Assembly (NCBI GenBank): GCA_023444445.1
Contig: JAEXMK010000244.1
Coordinates: 1 to 6,328, forward strand
Length of the DNA: 6,328 nucleotides
Direction of reading: 5' to 3'
DNA from: Pseudomonadota bacterium
GTDB lineage: Bacteria > Pseudomonadota > Alphaproteobacteria > Rhizobiales > Rhizobiaceae
The notes under the pieces were generated by a model. It ran no database searches. It worked only from the letters and a program-made list of their open reading frames with translations, and was not told where the DNA came from. Made by a program: the position numbers and the translations under genes. Of the stretch, positions 1 to 6,322 are shown one piece after another (the stretch's first letter is position 1; each line of letters begins with the position of its first letter).

Positions 1-584
1 CCGTTGCCCGTGGCGGCCGCGTTCTGTTCGTTGGCACCAAGCGCCAGGCGTCCGAAATCATCGCCGACAGCGCAAAGCGTTCGGCCCAGTACTACGTCAA
101 CTCCCGCTGGCTCGGCGGCATGATGACCAACTGGAAGACCATTTCGAACTCGATCCAGCGCCTGCGCAAGGTTGACGAGATCCTGAACTCGGAAGCTTCC
201 GGCTACTCCAAGAAGGAACGCCTGAACCTTGAGCGCGAACGCGAAAAGCTTGAAAAGGCTCTCGGCGGTATCCGCGATATGGGCGGCGTTCCGGACCTGA
301 TGTTCATCATCGACACCAACAAGGAAAAGATCGCGATCGAAGAAGCCAAGCGCCTTGGCATTCCGGTCGTTGCGATCATCGACAGCAACTGCGACCCGGA
401 CCACATCGACTACCCGATCCCGGGTAACGACGATGCTTCGCGCGCCATCTCGCTTTATTGCGACCTGATCGCCCGCGCTGCCATCGACGGTATCGCCCGT
501 CAGCAGGGCGCTTCCGGCCGCGACATCGGCGCTTCCGAAGAAGCTCCGATCGAGCCCGCTCTCGAAGACGAGGCTGGCGCCTGA
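1..584 (+). CDS. rpsB: 30S ribosomal protein S2, 5'-truncated by the window edge
   Basis: S2 is a large protein of the small ribosomal subunit that joins late in 30S assembly and binds near the 16S rRNA head/body junction and S1. The reading frame is open from base 3, so 193 codons are visible. The N-terminus, roughly the first 60 residues if the protein has the usual rhizobial length of about 255, lies before the window. Recognisable S2 segments are [10 protein letters not shown] at the left edge, [15 protein letters not shown], and the second S2 family signature starting at [19 protein letters not shown] (from base 291). An acidic tail rich in Glu, Ala and Asp precedes the TGA at 582-584. 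The internal ATG at 120 is not the start, because conserved S2 sequence continues upstream in frame. All visible lysine codons are AAG, as expected for a highly expressed gene. A terminator-like hairpin follows, and tsf is next, the common bacterial arrangement. Confidence 0.97.
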   Translation, partial: VARGGRVLFVGTKRQASEIIADSAKRSAQYYVNSRWLGGMMTNWKTISNSIQRLRKVDEILNSEASGYSKKERLNLEREREKLEKALGGIRDMGGVPDLMFIIDTNKEKIAIEEAKRLGIPVVAIIDSNCDPDHIDYPIPGNDDASRAISLYCDLIARAAIDGIARQQGASGRDIGASEEAPIEPALEDEAGA

Positions 585-600
585 TCTAGGCCCTGTCTGG

Positions 601-619
601 CGGCGATCTTGCATCGCCG
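601..619 (+). other. Small perfect hairpin just after rpsB
   Basis: CGGCGAT (601-607) and ATCGCCG (613-619) form a perfect 7-bp stem with a 5-base loop, 16 bases after the rpsB stop codon. No T-run follows it, so it is not a terminator by itself. It could protect the rpsB mRNA 3' end or be a chance structure. It lies just before the stronger stem at 639-678. Confidence 0.4.
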
Positions 620-638
620 TCTCCTCGACCAGGATATG

Positions 639-685
639 ACAAGGCCGTCAAAGACCTTCAATGGGTTGACGGCCTTGTTCGTTTC
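639..685 (+). terminator. Probable intrinsic terminator between rpsB and tsf
   Basis: ACAAGGCCGTCAA (639-651) is perfectly complementary to TTGACGGCCTTGT (666-678), giving a 13-bp stem with a 14-base loop. A modest T-rich stretch follows (TTCGTTTC, 678-685). The T-run is broken by C and G, so termination may be partial. Position between two highly expressed genes and the long gap that follows support an end or strong attenuation of the rpsB transcript, with tsf largely transcribed from its own promoter. No termination measurement is available from sequence. Confidence 0.65.
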
Positions 686-940
686 TAACCGCTCCGCCAT
701 GGTTTTTGAAACCGCAGGCGTCCGATGTGGTTGGAACGGCAGGCAGTCTTCATAACGCTGTCACACTAGAGCGGCACCCATCATTTCGATGTTTGGCGAC
801 GCCGCAGCACTTGGGAATGCGCATGCCCCTTGCCGGAACCTCAGGGTTTCAAAGGGTGTGCGGCCGGGTACAGTCATCACCCAGAACTTCGGCACGGCAA
901 ATTCAGCCGGCTGACCGATCGAACCGATAAGAGGCACACA
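686..940 (+). promoter_or_regulatory. Gene-free upstream region and probable leader of tsf
   Basis: This region of about 255 bases separates the rpsB terminator from the EF-Ts start and holds no convincing gene. The open frames crossing it do not resemble proteins I know and overlap tsf out of frame, or extend it with non-conserved residues. It probably carries the tsf promoter and 5' untranslated region. I could not pick a -35/-10 pair with confidence; the weak candidates start at TTGAAA (706) and TTGGAA (731). Small structures are visible: a 6-bp stem with one G-U pair at 835-850 (loop TCAG), GGGTG (854-858) facing CACCC (878-882), and a 10-bp palindrome CAGCCGGCTG at 904-913, shortly before the ribosome binding site. 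Confidence 0.4.
929..934 (+). promoter_or_regulatory. Ribosome binding site of tsf
   Basis: AAGAGG lies 6 bases before the ATG at 941. It supports this start over the in-frame ATG at 830, whose extra 37 residues are not EF-Ts-like. Confidence 0.75.
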
Positions 941-1867
941 ATGACCGAAATCACAGCCGCAATGGTGAAGGAACTGCGCGAAAAGTCTGGCGCAGGCATG
1001 ATGGACTGCAAGAAGGCTCTTGCTGAAACCAATGGCGACATGGAAGCGGCGATCGACTGGCTGCGCGCCAAGGGCATCGCGAAGGCCGACAAGAAGTCCG
1101 GCCGCACGGCTGCCGAAGGTCTGATCGGCGTTGCCACCATGGGTCACAAGGCTGTTGTTGTCGAGCTGAACTCCGAAACCGACTTCGTTGCCCGTAACGA
1201 CGCGTTCCAGGACCTCATCCGCGGTATCGCCCAGGTTGCCCTGACGACCGACGGCACCGTTGAGGCTGTTTCCGCCGCCAACTACCCGGCAACCGGCAAG
1301 ACCGTTGCTGACAGCATCAAGGACGCCATCGCCACCATCGGTGAGAACATGACGCTGCGCCGCTCGGCTGCACTCGAAGTGCCGCACGGCGTTGTCGCGA
1401 CCTACGTGCATAACGCTGCTGGCGACGGCATCGGCAAGCTCGGCGTTCTCGTTGCCCTGAAGTCGGAAGGCGACAAGGCCGTTCTGAACTCCATCGGCCG
1501 TCAGGTTGCCATGCACATCGCTGCAACCAACCCGCTCGCCATCCGCGCTGAAGAAGTTGATGCCGCTGTTGCTGAGCGCGAACGCAACGTGTTCATCGAA
1601 CAGGCTCGCGAATCCGGCAAGCCGGAAGCCATCATCGAAAAGATGGTTGATGGCCGCATGCGCAAGTTCTTCGAAGAAGTTGCCCTTCTGTCGCAAGCTT
1701 TCGTCATCAACCCCGACATCACTGTCGGTGCTGCCGTCAAGGAAGCTGAAAAGGAAGCTGGCGCTTCCATCGAAGTGACCGGCATGGTTCGTCTCCTCCT
1801 CGGCGAAGGCGTCGAGAAGGAAGAAAGCGATTTCGCAGCAGAAGTCGCAGCCGTCGCCAAGGGCTGA
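941..1867 (+). CDS. tsf: Translation elongation factor Ts (EF-Ts), 308 aa
   Basis: EF-Ts is the cytoplasmic guanine nucleotide exchange factor that releases GDP from EF-Tu so that EF-Tu can be reloaded with GTP. The N-terminal UBA-like domain carries the family signature around [16 protein letters not shown] (residues 12-27), with Ser where many homologues have Thr. The conserved TDFVARN motif is at residues 80-86; its Asp81-Phe82 pair corresponds to the residues that enter the EF-Tu nucleotide site in E. coli. A helical, charged section follows ([13 protein letters not shown], then [20 protein letters not shown]), matching the dimerisation/coiled-coil part of the family, and the C-terminus ends after a conserved V-R-L-L-L-GEG segment. 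Length and motifs are complete. The start at 941 is chosen because [14 protein letters not shown] is the standard N-terminus and AAGAGG lies just upstream. Lysine is encoded only by AAG, indicating strong expression. pyrH follows after 97 bases. Confidence 0.98.
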   Translation: MTEITAAMVKELREKSGAGMMDCKKALAETNGDMEAAIDWLRAKGIAKADKKSGRTAAEGLIGVATMGHKAVVVELNSETDFVARNDAFQDLIRGIAQVALTTDGTVEAVSAANYPATGKTVADSIKDAIATIGENMTLRRSAALEVPHGVVATYVHNAAGDGIGKLGVLVALKSEGDKAVLNSIGRQVAMHIAATNPLAIRAEEVDAAVAERERNVFIEQARESGKPEAIIEKMVDGRMRKFFEEVALLSQAFVINPDITVGAAVKEAEKEAGASIEVTGMVRLLLGEGVEKEESDFAAEVAAVAKG

Positions 1868-1896
1868 TTATATTTACCCAATCTTGGGAAAACGGG

Positions 1897-1924
1897 AGGG
1901 CATCGCGTGACAACGCGGTGCCCT
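1897..1924 (+). terminator. GC-rich hairpin between tsf and pyrH, possible attenuator
   Basis: AGGGCATCGCG (1897-1907) pairs with CGCGGTGCCCT (1914-1924) over 11 bp with one U-G wobble and a 6-base loop (TGACAA). The sequence that follows (TCGTGTATCC) has no real T-run, so this is a weak terminator at best. It may instead stabilise the tsf 3' end or lower transcription into pyrH, which is needed in far smaller amounts than EF-Ts. A smaller inverted repeat, CCCA/TGGG (1877-1888), precedes it. Confidence 0.45.
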
Positions 1925-1953
1925 TCGTGTATCCGCGTTTCGGTTACATTTCC

Positions 1954-1959
1954 GAGGAG
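1954..1959 (+). promoter_or_regulatory. Ribosome binding site of pyrH, deciding between two ATGs
   Basis: GAGGAG ends 2 bases before the ATG at 1962 and 5 bases before the ATG at 1965. The second ATG has workable spacing and the first is too close, so 1965 is preferred. Confidence 0.65.
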
Positions 1960-1964
1960 TCATG

Positions 1965-2687
1965 ATGTCTTCAAAGCCGCTCTACAAACGTGTTCTTCTC
2001 AAGGCTTCCGGTGAAGCCCTTATGGGTGATCAGGGTTTCGGTATCGATGTGGCTGTGGCCGACCGGATTGCCTCCGATATTGCCGAGGCGAGGGCGATGG
2101 GTGTTGAAGTCGGCGTCGTCGTCGGCGGCGGCAATATTTTCCGCGGCGTGGCCGTGGCCTCCAAGGGGGGCGATCGCGTCACCGGCGACCATATGGGCAT
2201 GCTGGCAACTGTCATCAATGCACTGGCGCTCGCAACCTCGCTGCGCAAGCTCAGCATCGACACCGTCGTTCTCTCTGCAATCGCCATGCCTGAAATCTGT
2301 GAGAGCTTCTCGCAGCGTGCAGCACTCCACCACCTGGCCCAGGGCCGTGTGGTGATCTTTGCCGGCGGCACGGGCAACCCGTTCTTCACCACCGATTCCG
2401 CTGCGGCGCTTCGTGCCGCCGAAATGGGCGCCGAGGCGATCTTCAAGGGTACCCAGGTGGATGGCATCTATTCCGCCGATCCGAAGAAGGACCCGACAGC
2501 CACCCGTTTCGACGAACTGACGCACAGCGAAGTGCTTGGCAAGGGGCTGGCGGTCATGGATATCGCCGCTGTCGCACTTGCCCGCGAAAACCATATCCCG
2601 ATCATTGTCTTCTCGATCCACGAAAAGGGCGGTTTCGCACAGATATTGACCGGCGGCGGTCGCAAGACCATCGTGCACGACAAGTAA
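1965..2687 (+). CDS. pyrH: UMP kinase (uridylate kinase), 240 aa
   Basis: Bacterial UMP kinase phosphorylates UMP to UDP with ATP, feeding all pyrimidine nucleotides, including the UDP-sugars used by the envelope. It belongs to the amino acid kinase fold, is hexameric and is usually activated by GTP and inhibited by UTP. Visible motifs are KASGEAL with Lys13, Ser15 and Gly16 (phosphate binding), VVVGGGNIFRG with GGGN at 54-57, DHMGML with Asp75 (UMP site), GGTGNPFFTTDS at 134-145 with Thr143-Asp144, and KGTQVDGIYSADPKK in the ATP-binding part. Length is typical for the family. Two tandem ATGs exist (1962 and 1965); the second is chosen on ribosome binding site spacing, and the alternative adds one Met. 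It sits between tsf and frr, the usual bacterial order, and is probably cotranscribed with frr, 66 bases downstream. Confidence 0.97.
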   Translation: MSSKPLYKRVLLKASGEALMGDQGFGIDVAVADRIASDIAEARAMGVEVGVVVGGGNIFRGVAVASKGGDRVTGDHMGMLATVINALALATSLRKLSIDTVVLSAIAMPEICESFSQRAALHHLAQGRVVIFAGGTGNPFFTTDSAAALRAAEMGAEAIFKGTQVDGIYSADPKKDPTATRFDELTHSEVLGKGLAVMDIAAVALARENHIPIIVFSIHEKGGFAQILTGGGRKTIVHDK

Positions 2688-2700
2688 TCAAAAAACATGC

Positions 2701-2734
2701 CGCCCCTGGGGGCGAATTCCGGCCGTCATGGCCG
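2701..2734 (+). other. Two short hairpins between pyrH and frr
   Basis: CGCCC (2701-2705) pairs with GGGCG (2710-2714) around a 4-base loop, and CGGCC (2720-2724) pairs with GGCCG (2730-2734) around a 5-base loop. Neither is followed by a T-run, so a terminator is unlikely. They end 8 bases before the frr ribosome binding site (GGAG, 2743-2746) and could affect mRNA stability or frr translation. Confidence 0.35.
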
Positions 2735-2753
2735 ACAGAGATGGAGTATCTAG

Positions 2754-3311
2754 ATGAGTGGTATTGACCTCAACGATATCAAGCGCCGCATGGATGGCGC
2801 CATCAATGCATTCAAGAGCGATATCGCATCGCTGCGCACCGGTCGCGCGTCGGCAAACATTCTCGACCCGGTGACGATCGAGGCCTATGGCTCGCGTGTG
2901 CCGCTCAACCAGGTGGCAAACATCACTGTTCCCGAGCCGCGCATGCTTGGCGTCAACATCTGGGACAAGTCGATGGTCAACGCCGTCGACCGCGCCATTC
3001 GCGAATCCAATCTCGGTCTTAACCCGATCGTTGACGGCCAGAATCTGCGAATTCCGCTGCCTGAACTCAACGAAGAGCGCCGCAAATCGCTCGTCAAGGT
3101 GGCCCATGACTATGCCGAAAAAGCAAAAGTGGCGATTCGCCATGTGCGCCGCGACGGCATGGACGGCCTGAAAAAAGCCGAAAAGGACGGTGACATCGGT
3201 CAGGACGACAGCCGTGGACAGTCCGAAAAGGTCCAGAAAATGACCGACGACACGATTTCCGAGATTGAACGCTTGCTTGGCGAGAAGGAAAGGGAAATCA
3301 TGCAGGTCTAA
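2754..3311 (+). CDS. frr: Ribosome recycling factor (RRF), 185 aa
   Basis: RRF acts with EF-G after translation termination to split the 70S post-termination complex and free ribosomes for a new round. The 185-residue length is exactly that of the family. Domain I, a three-helix bundle, is formed by about residues 1-30 and 105-185; domain II (about 31-104) is the small alpha/beta part. Conserved features include SLRTGRAS at 26-33, the [15 protein letters not shown] segment, and the long C-terminal helices with [23 protein letters not shown]. The ATG at 2754 has GGAG 7 bases upstream. Unlike rpsB and tsf, this gene uses AAA as well as AAG for lysine, suggesting lower expression. The TAA stop lies inside an inverted repeat that forms a terminator-like hairpin. 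dxr, which follows frr in E. coli, is absent and uppS is next. Confidence 0.98.
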   Translation: MSGIDLNDIKRRMDGAINAFKSDIASLRTGRASANILDPVTIEAYGSRVPLNQVANITVPEPRMLGVNIWDKSMVNAVDRAIRESNLGLNPIVDGQNLRIPLPELNEERRKSLVKVAHDYAEKAKVAIRHVRRDGMDGLKKAEKDGDIGQDDSRGQSEKVQKMTDDTISEIERLLGEKEREIMQV

Positions 3312-3340
3312 TATCCCTTGTGATAGACCTGTATTTTATT
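3301..3340 (+). terminator. Terminator/attenuator-like hairpin over the frr stop codon
   Basis: CAGGTCTA (3303-3310) is perfectly complementary to TAGACCTG (3324-3331). The stem extends to 10 bp with G3302-T3332 (wobble) and T3301-A3333, enclosing a 13-base loop. A T-rich run follows (TATTTTATT, 3332-3340) and continues as CGTTTTAATT to 3350. This is the most intrinsic-terminator-like structure within the frr-uppS interval, although the stem is only half GC. The frr stop codon (3309-3311) is in the 5' arm, so a ribosome terminating there would hinder folding. Confidence 0.55.
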
Positions 3341-3375
3341 CGTTTTAATTCCGCACTGCCTGTTACTGGATCGAT

Positions 3376-4119
3376 ATGCCGACGACGACACGTTCCTCAA
3401 TACCCGAGCACGTCGCCATCATCATGGATGGAAATGGGCGGTGGGCAAAACAGCGCGGTCTTCCGCGCGTCATGGGGCACCGCCGCGGGGTTGAGGCCGT
3501 GCGCGAAACCGTGCGTGCGGCTGGCGATTGCGGCATCCGCTATCTCACGCTGTTCGCTTTCTCCTCGGAAAACTGGCGCAGGCCGGAATCCGAGGTGAGC
3601 GATCTGATGGGGCTTCTGAAAGCCTTCATACGGCGCGACCTTGCGGAACTGCATCGTGAAAACGTCCGTGTGCGCATCATCGGTGACCGGCAGGGTCTGA
3701 AGAACGACATCCGTTCTCTTCTCGAAGAGGCGGAACAGATGACAGCTGATAACACCAAGCTCACGCTGGTGATCGCCTTCAATTACGGTAGCCGTGACGA
3801 GATTACCCGAGCCACTATGGCGATTGCCCGCGATGTCGCCGAAGGCCGCCTGGATGCCACATCGATCACGCCGGAGCTGATTTCGGCGAGACTTGATACG
3901 TGCGGAATGCCGGATCCGGATCTCATCATCCGCACCAGCGGCGAAGAGCGCCTTTCGAATTTCCTGCTCTGGCAGGCGGCCTATTCCGAGTTCCTGTTCG
4001 TTCCCGAATATTGGCCCGATTTCGACAGGCAGCTGTTCTTTTCCGCAATCGAGCAATATGCAACGCGTAATCGCCGCTTCGGCGCCATCGCTGAGCAGGT
4101 TGCCGTGGCAGGCGCCTGA
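3376..4119 (+). CDS. uppS: Undecaprenyl diphosphate synthase (cis-prenyltransferase), 247 aa
   Basis: UppS adds eight isopentenyl units in cis configuration to farnesyl diphosphate, making the C55 carrier lipid used for peptidoglycan and surface polysaccharides. It works as a dimer on the cytoplasmic side of the membrane. The family motifs are intact: [17 protein letters not shown] with the metal-binding catalytic Asp18, GHRRG (34-38, diphosphate binding), [11 protein letters not shown] (60-70), and [15 protein letters not shown] beginning at Arg186, followed by YSEFLF and PEYWPDF. The start is tightly fixed: the frame has a stop at 3346-3348 and no other start codon between it and the ATG at 3376. 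The ribosome binding site is weak (GGA at 3368-3370). The gene ends in TGATG, sharing one base with cdsA, so the two are probably translationally coupled. Confidence 0.97.
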   Translation: MPTTTRSSIPEHVAIIMDGNGRWAKQRGLPRVMGHRRGVEAVRETVRAAGDCGIRYLTLFAFSSENWRRPESEVSDLMGLLKAFIRRDLAELHRENVRVRIIGDRQGLKNDIRSLLEEAEQMTADNTKLTLVIAFNYGSRDEITRATMAIARDVAEGRLDATSITPELISARLDTCGMPDPDLIIRTSGEERLSNFLLWQAAYSEFLFVPEYWPDFDRQLFFSAIEQYATRNRRFGAIAEQVAVAGA

Positions 4120-4952
4120 TGAGCCGTGAACTCAGACTGCGGATAATCTCCGCAATCGTCATGGCGGCGGTCATATTGGCCGCCACTTGGTATGGCGGCA
4201 TTCTGTTCCGCATCGTGGCCGGTCTTCTGGCGATTCTCATCTATTATGAGTGGTCGACGATTACCCGGCTGTCGGAAACGAATTCGACCGGCAATGCCTG
4301 GGGCTGGTTCGCGGTTGCCGTCATCGCCGGCAATACGATCTTTGGCGAATCCTCGCTTGATCTGCCGCTTCTCTCAGGATTCGCGCTGACTGCGGCGCTG
4401 TTTCCGGTTTTGCGCGGCAAGAACTGGTGGCTGGTGGGCGGCATTCTTTACGCTGGCCTGAGTGGGATATCGCTGGCGGCCATCCGCGGTGACGAACTGG
4501 CCGGCTTTGCTTCCATCCTGTTCATTTTTGCCGTCGTCTGGTCGACCGATATTCTGGCCTATTTCGTCGGGCGGGCCATTGGCGGGCCGAAACTTGCGCC
4601 TTCGATTTCGCCCGGCAAGACCTGGTCCGGCGCCATTGGTGGCGCGGTGGCAGCGGTGATCGGCGGTGCTGCGGTCTCCATGGCCTATCACGGCAGGATC
4701 AGCCTTTTGGTGCTGGGGCTCGCGCTTTTACTGTCAGTGTTCAGCCAGATCGGTGATCTCTTTGAATCCTTCATAAAACGCCGCTTCCAGGTTAAGGATT
4801 CCAGCCATCTCATTCCGGGCCATGGCGGCTTCATGGACCGTGTTGACGGTCTTGTTTTCGCCTGCTTTACGGTATTCCTCATAGCTTTCGTGCATGCAGC
4901 GGCAACCGGAGACGCGCCCGGATCGGGCGGCGGTCTGTTGCCGGGTTTCTAG
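4119..4952 (+). CDS. cdsA: Phosphatidate cytidylyltransferase (CDP-diglyceride synthase), 277 aa
   Basis: CdsA is an integral inner-membrane enzyme that converts phosphatidic acid and CTP to CDP-diacylglycerol and diphosphate, the branch-point precursor of phosphatidylserine/ethanolamine, phosphatidylglycerol and cardiolipin, and in rhizobia also of phosphatidylcholine by the Pcs route. The family signature is complete at residues 217-243: S-F-I-K-R-R, Lys226-Asp227, P-G-H-G-G at 233-237 and D-R-V-D at 240-243. The conserved SPGKTW segment is at 164-169. Hydrophobic stretches through most of the chain suggest about seven or eight membrane segments, beginning with IISAIVMAAVILAATW near the N-terminus. 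The start overlaps the uppS stop by one base; GGCAGG at 4107-4112 may serve as a weak ribosome binding site. The C-terminal end is a short Gly/Pro-rich tail after the last hydrophobic segment. Confidence 0.96.
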   Translation: MSRELRLRIISAIVMAAVILAATWYGGILFRIVAGLLAILIYYEWSTITRLSETNSTGNAWGWFAVAVIAGNTIFGESSLDLPLLSGFALTAALFPVLRGKNWWLVGGILYAGLSGISLAAIRGDELAGFASILFIFAVVWSTDILAYFVGRAIGGPKLAPSISPGKTWSGAIGGAVAAVIGGAAVSMAYHGRISLLVLGLALLLSVFSQIGDLFESFIKRRFQVKDSSHLIPGHGGFMDRVDGLVFACFTVFLIAFVHAAATGDAPGSGGGLLPGF

Positions 4953-4974
4953 GCGGCGCGAAAGGTCACGACAT

Positions 4975-4980
4975 AAAGGG
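4975..4980 (+). promoter_or_regulatory. Ribosome binding site of rseP
   Basis: AAAGGG ends 9 bases before the ATG at 4990. It favours this start over the in-frame ATG at 4894, which would overlap cdsA by 59 bases and add an Arg-rich stretch not seen in the family. Confidence 0.55.
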
Positions 4981-4989
4981 CAGATTGTC

Positions 4990-6123
4990 ATGAACACAAT
5001 AATGGCGGCGACGGGTTTTCTGACCGGCTATATCGTGCCCTTCATTCTGGTGCTTTCCCTGCTCGTTTTTGTTCATGAGATGGGACATTATCTTGTCGGC
5101 CGCTGGTGTGGCATCCGCTCCACCGCATTCTCCATTGGCTTCGGCCCGGAGCTGATCGGCTTCACCGACAAGCGCGGCACGCGCTGGAAGATTTCCGCGA
5201 TTCCCCTTGGCGGCTACGTCAAATTCTTCGGCGACGAAGATGCGGCGAGCAAGCCGGACAGTTCCGGCCTGTCGCATATGTCGCTGGAGGAGAGGGCGCA
5301 GACGCTTTCCGGCGCAAAGCTGTGGAAAAGGGCGGCCACGGTTGCCGCCGGCCCGATCGCGAACTTCATTCTCGCAATTCTGATTTTTGCGGTGCTTTTT
5401 GGCATCTATGGCCGAATGATTGCTGATCCGGTCGTCTCGGAGGTGCGTGAAAACAGCGCCGCCGCAGCTGCTGGCGTAAAGCCGGGTGACCGGCTGATTG
5501 CGATCGATGGTGAAAAAGTGATGACCTTTGAGGATGTGCGCCGTTATGTCGGCATCCGCCCGGGCACGCCGATTACGGTCACCGTCGAAAGGGCAGGCGA
5601 AGAACTGAAACTGCCGATGGTCCCGACCCGCACCGAGACCACGGACCAGTTCGGCAACAAGCTGGAAATGGGCATTATCGGCATCGTCACCGACCAGACC
5701 AGCGGTAATTTCCGCCACATCGAATATTCGCCGACAGAAGCGCTCGCCGAGGGTGTGCGTGAAACCGGCCACGTCATCACTGGCACGTTCAACTATATCG
5801 GCAACCTCGTGACCGGCCGTATGAATGCCGATCAGCTGGGTGGTCCCGTGCGTGTGGCGCAGGCATCCGGCCAGATGGCGACGCTCGGGATTTCCGCCGT
5901 CATTCAGCTCGCAGCCGTTCTTTCCGTCTCGATCGGTCTCCTGAACCTCATGCCCGTCCCGGTTCTGGACGGTGGCCATCTGGTGTTTTATGCGATCGAG
6001 GCTATCAGGGGCAGGCCTCTCGGTGCGGGCGCCCAGGAAGTGGCGTTCCGTATCGGCATGATGATGATTTTAGGTCTTATGGTTTTTGCAACATGGAATG
6101 ATATCAGCAGCTTGATCGGCTGA
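4990..6123 (+). CDS. rseP: Site-2 intramembrane zinc metalloprotease, RseP/MmpA type, 377 aa
   Basis: This M50-family protease cuts transmembrane segments of substrates within the inner membrane. E. coli RseP cleaves the anti-sigma factor RseA and remnant signal peptides; the Caulobacter homologue MmpA cleaves PodJ. The zinc motif HEMGH is at residues 29-33 (His29, Glu30, His33) in the first membrane helix. A second helix spans about 115-141, one PDZ domain covers about 148-213, a third helix is at about 301-318, and the NLMPVPVLDGGH motif provides the third zinc ligand Asp327. A last helix covers about 351-369. With 377 residues and a single PDZ domain it is shorter than the 450-residue, two-PDZ E. 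coli enzyme, as is usual in alphaproteobacteria. MNTIMAATG at 4990 is chosen as the start on ribosome binding site and family alignment. Its physiological substrate cannot be told from this window. Confidence 0.95.
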   Translation: MNTIMAATGFLTGYIVPFILVLSLLVFVHEMGHYLVGRWCGIRSTAFSIGFGPELIGFTDKRGTRWKISAIPLGGYVKFFGDEDAASKPDSSGLSHMSLEERAQTLSGAKLWKRAATVAAGPIANFILAILIFAVLFGIYGRMIADPVVSEVRENSAAAAAGVKPGDRLIAIDGEKVMTFEDVRRYVGIRPGTPITVTVERAGEELKLPMVPTRTETTDQFGNKLEMGIIGIVTDQTSGNFRHIEYSPTEALAEGVRETGHVITGTFNYIGNLVTGRMNADQLGGPVRVAQASGQMATLGISAVIQLAAVLSVSIGLLNLMPVPVLDGGHLVFYAIEAIRGRPLGAGAQEVAFRIGMMMILGLMVFATWNDISSLIG

Positions 6124-6322
6124 GGATTGTGTTTTAACGGTTTTGTTAGTTGGTTGTTTACCTTGTTTTTATGCCGAAGTGGCGAATGCGCCACTCTGGA
6201 GCACGAAGTAAACAGAATTTAACGTTCTGACTTGCTTGTAGGGGAAAAGCAGGTAAAACGACGCACATGGCCGGAGTCGGGTTCCGCCCGCTGAGGGACA
6301 ACGTAAAAAGGTAAGATTTGAA
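6124..6322 (+). promoter_or_regulatory. T-rich intergenic region between rseP and the next gene
   Basis: These 199 bases contain no substantial gene. The first part (about 6130-6171) is strikingly rich in T and G on the + strand, unlike the GC-rich genes around it, and may hold a promoter for the downstream gene. I found no -35/-10 pair good enough to call; TTGCTT at 6232 is a weak -35 candidate with no convincing -10 partner. A perfect hairpin sits at 6178-6195. A 15-codon open frame runs from ATG 6267 to TAA 6314 (MAGVGFRPLRDNVKR), ending 8 bases before the putative next start; it has no good ribosome binding site and is probably chance. Confidence 0.4.
6178..6195 (+). other. Perfect 7-bp hairpin in the rseP-bamA gap
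   Basis: AGTGGCG (6178-6184) and CGCCACT (6189-6195) flank a 4-base loop (AATG). No T-run follows on the + strand, and on the - strand the following bases are A-rich, so it does not look like an intrinsic terminator in either direction. It could be an mRNA structure in the downstream leader, an rseP 3'-end stabiliser or a dyad operator. Confidence 0.4.

Noticed and set aside
706..930. 74-codon open frame between rpsB and tsf
   Set aside because: No recognisable protein features, no good ribosome binding site seen, and it sits in the region best explained as the tsf leader.
830..940. N-terminal extension of EF-Ts from the ATG at 830
   Set aside because: The 37 extra residues do not match EF-Ts, whose N-terminus begins [14 protein letters not shown], and the ribosome binding site sits before 941.
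761..1696. 311-codon open frame on the - strand opposite tsf
   Set aside because: It lies almost wholly opposite a well-supported EF-Ts gene and its translation shows no recognisable domain. Long antisense frames are common opposite GC-rich genes with strong codon bias.
1971..2678. 235-codon open frame on the - strand opposite pyrH
   Set aside because: It mirrors pyrH exactly, and its His/Arg/Asp-rich translation is typical of an antisense shadow.
3318..3349. Possible promoter before uppS: TTGTGA with TTTAAT (3344-3349)
   Set aside because: The -10-like box is good, but the spacer is 20 bases and the -35 match is only four of six. The same T-rich run is better explained as the tail of the frr hairpin.
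3320..3598. 92-codon open frame overlapping the uppS start
   Set aside because: It runs in another frame across conserved uppS sequence and has no recognisable motif.
4894..4989. N-terminal extension of RseP from the ATG at 4894
   Set aside because: It overlaps the cdsA end and adds an Arg-rich stretch ahead of the first membrane helix that the family lacks; the ATG at 4990 has a ribosome binding site.
4966..5979. 337-codon open frame on the - strand opposite rseP
   Set aside because: It lies opposite the conserved protease gene and its translation has no recognisable motif; taken as a codon-bias shadow.
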